This document shows, piece after piece, positions 37,227-45,024 of a stretch of DNA of 47,647 nucleotides; the first letter of the stretch is position 1; each line of letters starts with the position of its first letter. Source of the DNA: Shewanella benthica KT99 (GTDB lineage Bacteria > Pseudomonadota > Gammaproteobacteria > Enterobacterales > Shewanellaceae); contig NZ_ABIC01000034.1 in NCBI RefSeq assembly GCF_000172075.1, positions 1 to 47,647 of the forward strand. The letters run 5' to 3'. The notes under the pieces were generated by a model. That model did not search any database, was not told the DNA's origin, and was given only the letters and a program-made list of their open reading frames with translations. The translations under genes and the position numbers were made by a program.

Positions 37227-38252
37227 TTATTGTTGTTTGAAGAGGCCTTTGGTACCTGCAATCCAGATATGACCTTGAGGATCTTGAACTATCGACACTA
37301 AATTCTCACCTTGGCGCTGCTCGACCAGCTGAGTTTTACCCGCTAACGTGACATCGATAACCACACCAGCATTACCGACGAGACGAAGGTTGCCGTCCTT
37401 TTTTACCATAACGCCATTGATGGTAGAGGTCACGGGTAATAAGATTTCGCTCCAGTTTGTCAGGCTTGCATCGGTTTTAAATACATGCCCCCGCAACCCC
37501 ATAACAAATAATGAATCTTTAACATAGACAGCATTGAACATGGAGCCTTCATAGATAAAGTCTAACTTCTGCCATTGCCGCCCTTGATCATTGGAGACAG
37601 CCACTAAACCTAGTTCTCCCACCATCACTAACTGGTCGTTTGTTGTTGAAATAACCCGGTTAAAGTGTGGCAGCAAGGAGCTTCGCTCGCTCAAATAGAA
37701 GGCTTCGTCCTCGAGCTTTAATTCGGCCAAATAATCGACATCTTCTTCGAATAATAACTCTTGATGATACTCACTTTGCCAGTGTTCCCCGGCGTCATTG
37801 GTGCGATAAAACAGTCCATAAGCACCAACTGCGATGCCATTTTCCTCATCGAAGAAATGAATATCCAATAGGGGTTTTTCAATTTCCCTGGACTCCATCT
37901 GTAACTGCCAGGTTTTCCCTCCATCTTGGGTGCGTATTATGGTCGCATCGTGGCCAACGGCCCAGCCACGTTGAGGAGTGATTAAAAATACCTTAGTGAG
38001 ATGAGCGCTGGTCGGGCTTGGCACTTGTAGCCACTGAGGGCTTGCCTGTTCATCGAAGACAAATACATGTCCCCGTTCGCCCACGGCCAGAACAGTGTCT
38101 CCATTCGTCGCAATATCAAGAATAATAGAATCAATGGCTAAAGCTTGTATTTGACCTTTAACATCATAGGCCTCATTAGCCAGCGCGCGAGCCTGTGAAA
38201 AAACAATTAACAACAGACAGATAGAGACTGATCGAAGCATGCTAAACAACAT
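37227..38252 (-). CDS. YCF48/BNR-repeat periplasmic beta-propeller protein
   Basis: Predicted secreted beta-propeller, 341 residues, similar to the YCF48/HCF136-like photosystem assembly-factor fold but here in a heterotroph. A signal peptide (MLFSMLRSVSICLLLIVFSQ, cleaved after ARALA) is followed by at least four BNR/Asp-box-type turns (TQDGGKTW, TNDAGEHW, SNDQGRQW and a fourth around FKTDASLTNW), each after GxAVGxxG. The start has AAGGAAG four bases before the ATG. It sits between a DUF1329 gene and the RND exporter, an association I know from other proteobacteria. It may scaffold the RND protein; this is inference. Confidence 0.8.
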   Translation of the reverse strand: MLFSMLRSVSICLLLIVFSQARALANEAYDVKGQIQALAIDSIILDIATNGDTVLAVGERGHVFVFDEQASPQWLQVPSPTSAHLTKVFLITPQRGWAVGHDATIIRTQDGGKTWQLQMESREIEKPLLDIHFFDEENGIAVGAYGLFYRTNDAGEHWQSEYHQELLFEEDVDYLAELKLEDEAFYLSERSSLLPHFNRVISTTNDQLVMVGELGLVAVSNDQGRQWQKLDFIYEGSMFNAVYVKDSLFVMGLRGHVFKTDASLTNWSEILLPVTSTINGVMVKKDGNLRLVGNAGVVIDVTLAGKTQLVEQRQGENLVSIVQDPQGHIWIAGTKGLFKQQ

Positions 38253-38305
38253 ACAGACTTCCTTAAAGAATAGCGGGGCGGTGTCCCGCCCCTTAAAACT
38301 GAGGG

Positions 38306-39670
38306 TTAACGAATACCTGCACGTCTCAATGCCGCCGGTGTGAAGTTAGCTTCACTGAGCTTGGCGTCGAAATCATACATGCGGCCTTCATTATCTAAAC
38401 CCATGGCGATATAACGACGGGACTGAAGATCGTGGAAGACCTCTAACGTAGTCCAATGTGTTGGTACTTCGTAGTAGTTGATTGCATGCGCAACCGCAAC
38501 CCGATATAGCTCATCACGATTATCGTACATATCGGCAAGCGATACCTGCCATGAATCTTCATCTATATAGAAAACGCGCGTCTTATAGATATGTCGCATG
38601 CCCTCTTTAAGTTGAGCCTTAACCACCCAAACACGATGCTTTTCCCAACGGACAAACTCAGGGTTGATATGACCCGGTTGAATAATCTGATCGTACTCCA
38701 ATTGATCTGAATGAAGTTTGTAATCGTTATAAGGAATATAAATTTCCTTCTTGCCCATAAGCTCCCAGTTATATCTGACTGGCGAGCCGTTGAACATGTC
38801 AAAATCATCCGTTGTTCTCAGGCCATCAGAGACCGAGCCCGGCGTATCGAATGCCACGTTAGGTGCCTTACGCACTCGACGCTGTCCCGTGTTATAGGTC
38901 CAAGCTTGTCTTGGTAAAGCTTCTTGATCCATGGTCTCTTTAACGAGCAGAGCCGTACCCGCAAGACGAGCAGGCTGAGTCACGACTTGCTTGAAATAAA
39001 ACAGGGTATTTGAAGCTGCAAGCTTATCCAGCGTCATTTCAGGACGTGAATACTGAAAACGTATCTCTTCGGTCGTTTCAACCAACGTATAGCTGCCGCC
39101 AGCCGTAGGCGCGGCTTGACTACGTGAGGTTTTGACGTCAACACCACGAAAACGCAGTACATGATTCCAGATAACCTCTAATCCATTTTTAGGGATCGGG
39201 AAAGGTACGCCGATAGAGGCACCCTTCACGCCATTACCTTGGGAAACCAGCTCGGCACGCGTCGCGTTCGCCTTAGTCGCATCATAGACGAACTGAGGCA
39301 CAGAAGCTGTACGTCTGGTTTGATAGACATTCATCTTGTAAGTGTCAGGATACAGTCCAAAGAGTTTGTTCTGACCATCGGTAAGGTGCGCTTTATACTT
39401 ATCCTTGTTGGCATTAGTGATAGTAAATTCTATCTTATCACTGGCAAATGGATCGGGATGATGCATCCCCTTCTTATAGCCAGCTGGAGGCGTGGTGATC
39501 CCACCATCCCAGGCAGGAATAGAGCCATCGGCATTCGCCGACTTAACTCCGCCCAGAGGCGTCAGTTCAGAGCCTAATTTCGCCGCTTCAGCCTCGGTAA
39601 CTTTTGCCCATGCACTCGGTACACTCAAAGCAACTATCACAGCCGCCGACAATATCGCAAGTTTCTTCAT
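38306..39670 (-). CDS. DUF1329 family periplasmic protein (LolA/LolB-like fold suspected)
   Basis: Exported protein of unknown function, 454 residues with signal peptide MKKLAILSAAVIVALSVPSA. The start of the mature chain, KVTEAEAAKLGSELTPLGGV, and the motif IPAWDGGITTPPAGYKKG are DUF1329 hallmarks. The rest is beta-rich (PVRYNWELMGKKEIYIPYND, VRWEKHRVWVVKAQLKEGMR). The family is thought to share the open beta-barrel fold of LolA/LolB lipid carriers; I state this from memory. It follows the DUF1302 gene by 18 bases and has AAGGAC before its ATG. Confidence 0.88.
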   Translation of the reverse strand: MKKLAILSAAVIVALSVPSAWAKVTEAEAAKLGSELTPLGGVKSANADGSIPAWDGGITTPPAGYKKGMHHPDPFASDKIEFTITNANKDKYKAHLTDGQNKLFGLYPDTYKMNVYQTRRTASVPQFVYDATKANATRAELVSQGNGVKGASIGVPFPIPKNGLEVIWNHVLRFRGVDVKTSRSQAAPTAGGSYTLVETTEEIRFQYSRPEMTLDKLAASNTLFYFKQVVTQPARLAGTALLVKETMDQEALPRQAWTYNTGQRRVRKAPNVAFDTPGSVSDGLRTTDDFDMFNGSPVRYNWELMGKKEIYIPYNDYKLHSDQLEYDQIIQPGHINPEFVRWEKHRVWVVKAQLKEGMRHIYKTRVFYIDEDSWQVSLADMYDNRDELYRVAVAHAINYYEVPTHWTTLEVFHDLQSRRYIAMGLDNEGRMYDFDAKLSEANFTPAALRRAGIR

Positions 39671-39688
39671 TATTATTGTCCTTGTGAT

Positions 39689-41737
39689 CTAGATTGAATA
39701 TTTGATGTTAAATGACACGTAATCACGATCTGACATCTGGTTTGTCGTGCCTACACCACCGAAAAAGCTGTTATAGGAGAAATCGGCTCCCCAACGGCTC
39801 TGGTAATCGAAGTTAACCCCAATAGACACAGATTTTTTGCCTTCAGTGAACAGGAACATAGGATCGGGAGTTATACCCTCAACATCATGTGAGAAAATCA
39901 TCCGCGGCGACATGTTTACCCCGGCAAACAAGTTGTTGTAATCCGCTTTGACAATCAGACGATAACCCCAGGCAAAGTCTGTCGGGAAGGGGTTAGTCTC
40001 GGGGCCATTGTGAACGGCTTCGATAATTCCCGGCATATCAGGATTACCACCAGAGCGGGCCGTACCCGGACCATTGAGTCTTAGCTCGTCAAATCCTGGC
40101 ATGTCGTGGATCCAGACGCCGCCAATCTCGGCCAACATGACCAAATTACTGGTCCCCAATGTCGGACCAAATAGATGAGTAAAGGTCGCCTGCGCCTGTG
40201 TGGTGTTTAAACGAATGAAACCTTCGGCATACTGGCCTGGTGCAACCGTGTCCATTTGAGATATACCATCAAAATCGGGACGAATACCTGCGTTAGCCAG
40301 CTGTTGCGGCATGGCGGCGAACAGGAGTTCCACATCATCAATTTGCAATGGCTCATCTTGACGATGGGCAATTTCCCCCGCCACCGACGTATCACCGATA
40401 AGCGTATTGAAACTAAAACCATAGAGTTGAATGTCTTCAGGGTACTCAATTTGCGCCTTAGAGAATGTCTCTAGACCCAGTAAAGTATCACGATCGACAG
40501 AACCGCCAGCGGCAGCTATTGCGCCGAGCCTTGCTAGATCACGTCCAATCGCTTCCTGAGTAAAGTTAGCCGTAGTACCACTGATCAACGGACGACGACT
40601 GTGATAATTCATGTAATACAGGCCAAACTCGGTCTCTCCCAGCTGGGGAGCATAGTAGCCAAGCTTAATACCGTATTGCCCAGAATCACTGGCGCTGGCC
40701 TGATCTTGGACTAAGGTCGCTTTGGTTGGATACGCCAGGGCTAATGCACCCAATTGCTCTGGGCTATATAGGCCAGACCCGATCATGGCAACAAGATCAT
40801 TGTACTCAGAAATAAGAAAATCAAGGTTCATGTCAGGATTCGACTGAAAACCTAGCTGAGCATTCTGGCCATAACCAGCGTAACCGACGAAATCGTTAGT
40901 CGAAAAATATGAACCTGGTGTTGGCACCCAAATTGGCTCCCAATCGTACTGATAGAAAGCTTCCACCGAAAGTTCATTTGTGACTCCAAAAGATGCCCAA
41001 ACCATACCTTGAGGTCTGTACGCTTCCTTGAGCTCGGCGCCTGGCGCATTGAGAATATTCAGATCCACCGCATTGATCACACCTATACCATGAGGAATGA
41101 GTGTGCTTTCTCCCCAGGAAATAACCTGTTGACCGACTCGGACTGTTAGCGGGTTGGCGCCATCGTTAAAATCGAAATCACCATAAACGAAGGCATCGAG
41201 TAGGCGAATATCTTTACATTGCACCTCTGATGACTTGGAATCGGCACAAGGATCGTACTCATTTCCCGTCAACGGGTCGCTAAAACCATAGCTGCCGTCA
41301 TTGGCTTTCTGATCGTAGAAATACATACCACGAACAAACACACCGAAATTTTCATACTTAAGCGATAGCTCATGCAAGCCCTTAAACACGACCGCAGTAG
41401 TATCACCCTGAGAATAGAGTAGATTACTCAAGTCACCGTTACTGGAATAAGAGCCGGGCTGTGCCCAGATCTGATCCGAGCTGTACTTGGTATTACCAAA
41501 TGCCGAATAGTTAGACCAATCAAATTGCGGGTGATTGACCTTACCTATGTGGCTGTCCCAATCACGCCCCTCTACACGCCAGCTCGCACCCGCTGACCAT
41601 GTCGAATCGAACGTGCCTTCAACCTCTCCCCAATCGAAAGATACAGCATTGACACTGGATGTGGTCCCCATGCTCAGTGCCGCTACGATCCCTAAAGCAA
41701 GTGTCGACTTCATAAAGCTGTTGTTAACCTTTTTCAT
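39689..41737 (-). CDS. DUF1302 family outer-membrane protein
   Basis: Predicted outer-membrane beta-barrel, 682 residues, first gene of the operon. The signal peptide runs to about residue 31 (KSTLALGIVAALSMGTTS, then SVNA). The mature part begins FDWGEVEGTFDSTWSAGASW, typical of DUF1302. Alternating strands follow, and the last residues are VSFNIKYSI, with Phe-x-Ile-x-Tyr-x-Ile alternation instead of the usual terminal Phe/Trp. ATG 41737 has GGAG ten bases upstream; an alternative ATG eight codons later also leaves a complete signal peptide. DUF1302 and DUF1329 genes are commonly paired in proteobacteria. Confidence 0.88.
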   Translation of the reverse strand: MKKVNNSFMKSTLALGIVAALSMGTTSSVNAVSFDWGEVEGTFDSTWSAGASWRVEGRDWDSHIGKVNHPQFDWSNYSAFGNTKYSSDQIWAQPGSYSSNGDLSNLLYSQGDTTAVVFKGLHELSLKYENFGVFVRGMYFYDQKANDGSYGFSDPLTGNEYDPCADSKSSEVQCKDIRLLDAFVYGDFDFNDGANPLTVRVGQQVISWGESTLIPHGIGVINAVDLNILNAPGAELKEAYRPQGMVWASFGVTNELSVEAFYQYDWEPIWVPTPGSYFSTNDFVGYAGYGQNAQLGFQSNPDMNLDFLISEYNDLVAMIGSGLYSPEQLGALALAYPTKATLVQDQASASDSGQYGIKLGYYAPQLGETEFGLYYMNYHSRRPLISGTTANFTQEAIGRDLARLGAIAAAGGSVDRDTLLGLETFSKAQIEYPEDIQLYGFSFNTLIGDTSVAGEIAHRQDEPLQIDDVELLFAAMPQQLANAGIRPDFDGISQMDTVAPGQYAEGFIRLNTTQAQATFTHLFGPTLGTSNLVMLAEIGGVWIHDMPGFDELRLNGPGTARSGGNPDMPGIIEAVHNGPETNPFPTDFAWGYRLIVKADYNNLFAGVNMSPRMIFSHDVEGITPDPMFLFTEGKKSVSIGVNFDYQSRWGADFSYNSFFGGVGTTNQMSDRDYVSFNIKYSI

Positions 41738-42062
41738 TTTAGCGCTTCTCCGTAACCTGCTGAATTCTTGTTATTAGGAATGGCAACCAACATCTTGTTA
41801 GCGTGCAGGTAACACTATTGTTACAGCATTTACATCTTATGAGCAAGGCGGGATTTAAGAAAATCTTCCAAAGAATTAAGGACGTTAGCTGATTTTAAAG
41901 CTTTATTTCAAACACTTGATTTAAAATCAAACATAGGTGAAGGTATTATTGCGGACAAGGTAAGTTAATTAACTGTAAATACAGTAAATTAACTTAGTTT
42001 CGAGCAAGAAAGCTTAGGGGGGCAAATTAATCACCCGTTTGAAGTAATTACTCTAGAGTGAT
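41738..42062 (-). promoter_or_regulatory. Regulatory region of the DUF1302 operon
   Basis: About 325 A/T-rich bases upstream of the DUF1302 start. Three symmetric elements occur: an inverted pair TGATTTTAAA (41890-41899) and TTTAAAATCA (41920-41929), a 15-base palindrome TTGATTTAAAATCAA (41916-41930) partly overlapping it, and the 36-base near-palindrome at 41961-41996. I found no strong promoter hexamers. Confidence 0.55.
41961..41996. repeat. 36-bp near-perfect palindrome
   Basis: Outer arms TAAGTTAATT and AATTAACTTA (10 bp) and inner arms ACTGTA and TACAGT (6 bp) are separated by one mismatched A/A pair and a two-base centre. As DNA it is a long dyad suited to a dimeric or tetrameric regulator. 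As RNA it would form a stable hairpin without a following T run. It lies about 225 bases before the DUF1302 start codon and 66 bases past the DUF2835 stop. Confidence 0.85.
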
Positions 42063-42278
42063 TTAGACTTTACAAAGAGAGACCAGTTCTCCTTGAGCGT
42101 TTAGTTCCATCTTAAACTGACCCACAATACCCGAGCGTGTTAAGAAACGGCGAAAATGTCTGCCATGGATCCACAAGGTTCTGCCATTACGGTCATGGAC
42201 TTCGACCTTATTCACCTCTCCTCGGTAGAATAGCTGAAAATCGTGATAAGTGATATTGAGTGAAAAATAAAAGATCAT
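42063..42278 (-). CDS. DUF2835 family protein
   Basis: Small protein of unknown function, 71 residues, usual for the family. It begins MIFYFSLNITYHDFQLFYRG and continues VNKVEVHDRNGRTLWIHG, with the closing pattern FLTRSGIVGQFKMELNAQG typical of DUF2835. It is probably an all-beta domain. The stop of pepN is 82 bases upstream, and an inverted repeat (42306-42334) stands between them. Confidence 0.85.
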   Translation of the reverse strand: MIFYFSLNITYHDFQLFYRGEVNKVEVHDRNGRTLWIHGRHFRRFLTRSGIVGQFKMELNAQGELVSLCKV

Positions 42279-42305
42279 AAAGGCAACTACAAAAAATGAG
42301 ACATA

Positions 42306-42334
42306 AGCCCCTAGAAACCAAGCTACTAGGGGCT
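42306..42334. repeat. Inverted repeat between pepN and the DUF2835 gene
   Basis: AGCCCCTAG and CTAGGGGCT pair perfectly over 9 bp around an 11-base loop. It lies just after the pepN stop. There is no immediate T run on either strand, so it may be an mRNA-stabilising hairpin or a weak terminator. Confidence 0.7.
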
Positions 42335-42360
42335 GGTATGTTTAATGATTAACAGTAGAT

Positions 42361-44925
42361 TTAGAGGCCAAGTGCCTTGGACACTTTCTCAAACAAGTCT
42401 GTAGATAAGTCTGGTAGGCCTAAGATACGCTCGAGGCATGCTTTCATCATAGCTTGTCTGCTTAAATCAAACTTTTTAAATTGAATCAAAGGCGTAATAA
42501 TACGCGCAGCGACCTGAGGGTTCACCTTATTAAGCTTGATGATCGCATCGGTTAAAAAATCGTAGCCCTTGCCTTCTATGTGATGAAATTGAACCAGATT
42601 ACCGGCGGAAAAAGCACCGACTAATGATCTGACCCTATTAGGGTTTGAGTAGCTAAAAGACTCATGTTCAGTCAAGGCCACTAAGGTGTCCAGACAATTA
42701 TCATCACCACAAGTCGCATGTAAGGTCAGCCACTTATCCATCACTAATGGCGTCGCTTTCCACTTAGATTCATAATCTGACATCAGCTCAGTTCTGATAG
42801 GCGATGCTTCACCATTCACGGCTTGAAGCGCCCCTAAACTGTCAGTCATATTCTCCGCGTGACGATACTGCTTCTCGGCGTACTCTTGATATTCATCGGA
42901 GACTTTTTGAAGTAAGAATAGACAGATATTTTTAAGCGCACGAGCAGCGGCATTATCCTGCCCCATCAGTTCTCGGTAGCGAGTGAGTAACTCATCTTCA
43001 CAGGCATTGGCTATCTCTTCGCTCACGAAGTCTCGCGCCGTCGCTAAGGCATCGAGCTCTACCGATTCAACTTGCTCTATGAGCGCGGCAACACTCGGCA
43101 GGGTAAAGATCTCTGCGACTAAGGCAAGATCTAAGCGTTCACAAAGCAGCACACCTCGATAGGCATCAACGACTCTGGGATCGACATGCATGGCTTGATT
43201 GAGCTGCAACTTAGCGACATTATCCCAAATCGACTGGCTTACCAGAGTCACTGATGCTTCCCAACGAGCAACTTCACTGTTGGCAAATCTCATTAGATGG
43301 ACCAATTGCTCAATGGAATAATCGAACACCAATTTAACTGGAGCAGAGAAATTCTGCAGTAAAGATGGCACAGGTTTCTGAGTGATATCATTAAAGACAA
43401 ACTCTTGGCTTGCCTGTTTAACATCGAGCACTTCACTCAACATCGACTCACCTTGACTGGATAACAACTCTAAGTCGAAAGGAATATGCAGCGCTTGCTT
43501 GTCTTTTTGCTCCGCTGACTCCGGAGTGCTCTGCATAATCCTTAAACGGTAACACGCGTTTGCCTCATCATACTCTTCTTCAACCGTCACCACTGGGGTG
43601 CCGGACTGACTGTACCACAGCTTAAATTGAACCAGATCGACGCCGCTCGCATCTTGCATTGCGGCAACGAAATCATCACAAGTGACCGCTTGACCATCAT
43701 GACGCTCGAAGTACAACTGCATTCCGGCCTGAAATTTCTGCTCCCCGAGTAAGGTATGCATCATGCGGATCACTTCGGCGCCTTTGTTATACACAGTTAC
43801 CGTATAAAAGTTATTCATCTCGATGACAGATTCGGGGCGTATTGGATGAGCCATTGGGCCTGAGTCTTCGGCAAACTGCTGATTCTTTATCACCTTAATG
43901 GCATGAATACGGTTAACCGCTCTCGAGCCCAGATCTGAACTAAATTCTTGATCTCTGAAAACCGTTAACCCCTCTTTGAGGCTCAACTGGAACCAGTCTC
44001 TGCAAGTCACCCGATTTCCTGTCCAGTTATGGAAATACTCATGTCCCACCACAGCTTCGATGCCGTGGTAATCATCATCGGTAGCTGAGTTGGTATCGGC
44101 TAAAACATATTTAGTGTTGAAAACATTGAGTCCCTTGTTTTCCATGGCCCCCATGTTGAAAAAGTCCACCGCTACGATCATGTAAATATCGAGATCATAC
44201 TCGAGATTGAAGCGTGACTCATCCCATGCCATGGATTTTTTCAGTGACGCAATGGCATGATGCGCTTTATTTAAATTGCCTTTATCGACAAAAATCTGCA
44301 ATTTGATGGCTTTATTGCTACGGGTAACAAACTCATCTTCTAATAAGTCAAAATCACCGGCAACCAGGGCAAACAAGTAAGCAGGCTTAGGAAATGGATC
44401 ATGCCACTTGGCAAAGTGACGATCGCCATCGAGATCGCCCTTTTCGACCGGATTACCATTGCTTAACAGATAAGGGAAAGCGGCCTTATCGGCTTCTATA
44501 CGCACCGTATAGATGGCCAGCACATCAGGCCTATCGAGGAAATAGGTGATTCGTCTGAAGCCTTCAGCCTCACACTGAGTACAATATGCCCCGTCTGACA
44601 TGTAGAGACCTTCCAGGCTCAAATTTGCCTCTGGGTCTAGCTGAGTCACTATTTCGAGTTCAAACTCATCGAATTGTATATCTATACTCAGGCTCGTTAA
44701 GCCTTGCTTGTAGTTAACATCTCCACCATTGATTTTCACCGATAAAATTTTCATTTCATCTCCATCGAGTAACAAGCTTGTCGCTTGTCTGTCTCGTCTA
44801 ACCACCTGGCTCTTAGCCATCACTTGAGTGTTTTTCCCATCTAAGTTAAAGCTCAAGTCCAGATGAGTGATGCTGAATGTCGGAGCTGTGTAGTCTTTTA
44901 GGTATTTTGCTTGTGCTTGTTTCAT
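42361..44925 (-). CDS. pepN: Aminopeptidase N (M1 metalloprotease)
   Basis: Cytoplasmic zinc aminopeptidase that removes N-terminal residues from peptides and drives the last stage of protein turnover. The 854 residues are near E. coli PepN (870). The exopeptidase motif is GAMENKG. The zinc site is HEYFH, with first His295 (E. coli His297), and the third ligand is Glu in LKEGLTVF. The catalytic Tyr is expected in YNKGAEVIRMM. The C-terminal helical domain ends NKVNPQVAARIITPLIQFKK and beyond. AAGG is seven bases before the ATG. The gene is separated from prc by a strong two-way hairpin. Confidence 0.97.
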   Translation of the reverse strand: MKQAQAKYLKDYTAPTFSITHLDLSFNLDGKNTQVMAKSQVVRRDRQATSLLLDGDEMKILSVKINGGDVNYKQGLTSLSIDIQFDEFELEIVTQLDPEANLSLEGLYMSDGAYCTQCEAEGFRRITYFLDRPDVLAIYTVRIEADKAAFPYLLSNGNPVEKGDLDGDRHFAKWHDPFPKPAYLFALVAGDFDLLEDEFVTRSNKAIKLQIFVDKGNLNKAHHAIASLKKSMAWDESRFNLEYDLDIYMIVAVDFFNMGAMENKGLNVFNTKYVLADTNSATDDDYHGIEAVVGHEYFHNWTGNRVTCRDWFQLSLKEGLTVFRDQEFSSDLGSRAVNRIHAIKVIKNQQFAEDSGPMAHPIRPESVIEMNNFYTVTVYNKGAEVIRMMHTLLGEQKFQAGMQLYFERHDGQAVTCDDFVAAMQDASGVDLVQFKLWYSQSGTPVVTVEEEYDEANACYRLRIMQSTPESAEQKDKQALHIPFDLELLSSQGESMLSEVLDVKQASQEFVFNDITQKPVPSLLQNFSAPVKLVFDYSIEQLVHLMRFANSEVARWEASVTLVSQSIWDNVAKLQLNQAMHVDPRVVDAYRGVLLCERLDLALVAEIFTLPSVAALIEQVESVELDALATARDFVSEEIANACEDELLTRYRELMGQDNAAARALKNICLFLLQKVSDEYQEYAEKQYRHAENMTDSLGALQAVNGEASPIRTELMSDYESKWKATPLVMDKWLTLHATCGDDNCLDTLVALTEHESFSYSNPNRVRSLVGAFSAGNLVQFHHIEGKGYDFLTDAIIKLNKVNPQVAARIITPLIQFKKFDLSRQAMMKACLERILGLPDLSTDLFEKVSKALGL

Positions 44926-44982
44926 AAACAGACCTTAAATCCTTTGCAACGCTTATGTCGCCACAAGCTGAATAATAAATAT

Positions 44983-45009
44983 AAAAAAACGCGCTCGAAG
45001 CGCGTTTTT
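44983..45009 (-). terminator. Terminator after prc (palindromic)
   Basis: CGCGCT-CGA-AGCGCG is flanked by A and T runs on both sides, so it can end transcription in either direction. It lies 16 bases past the prc stop and about 60 bases before the pepN start. Confidence 0.9.
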
Positions 45010-45024
45010 AAAAATCATATCAAT

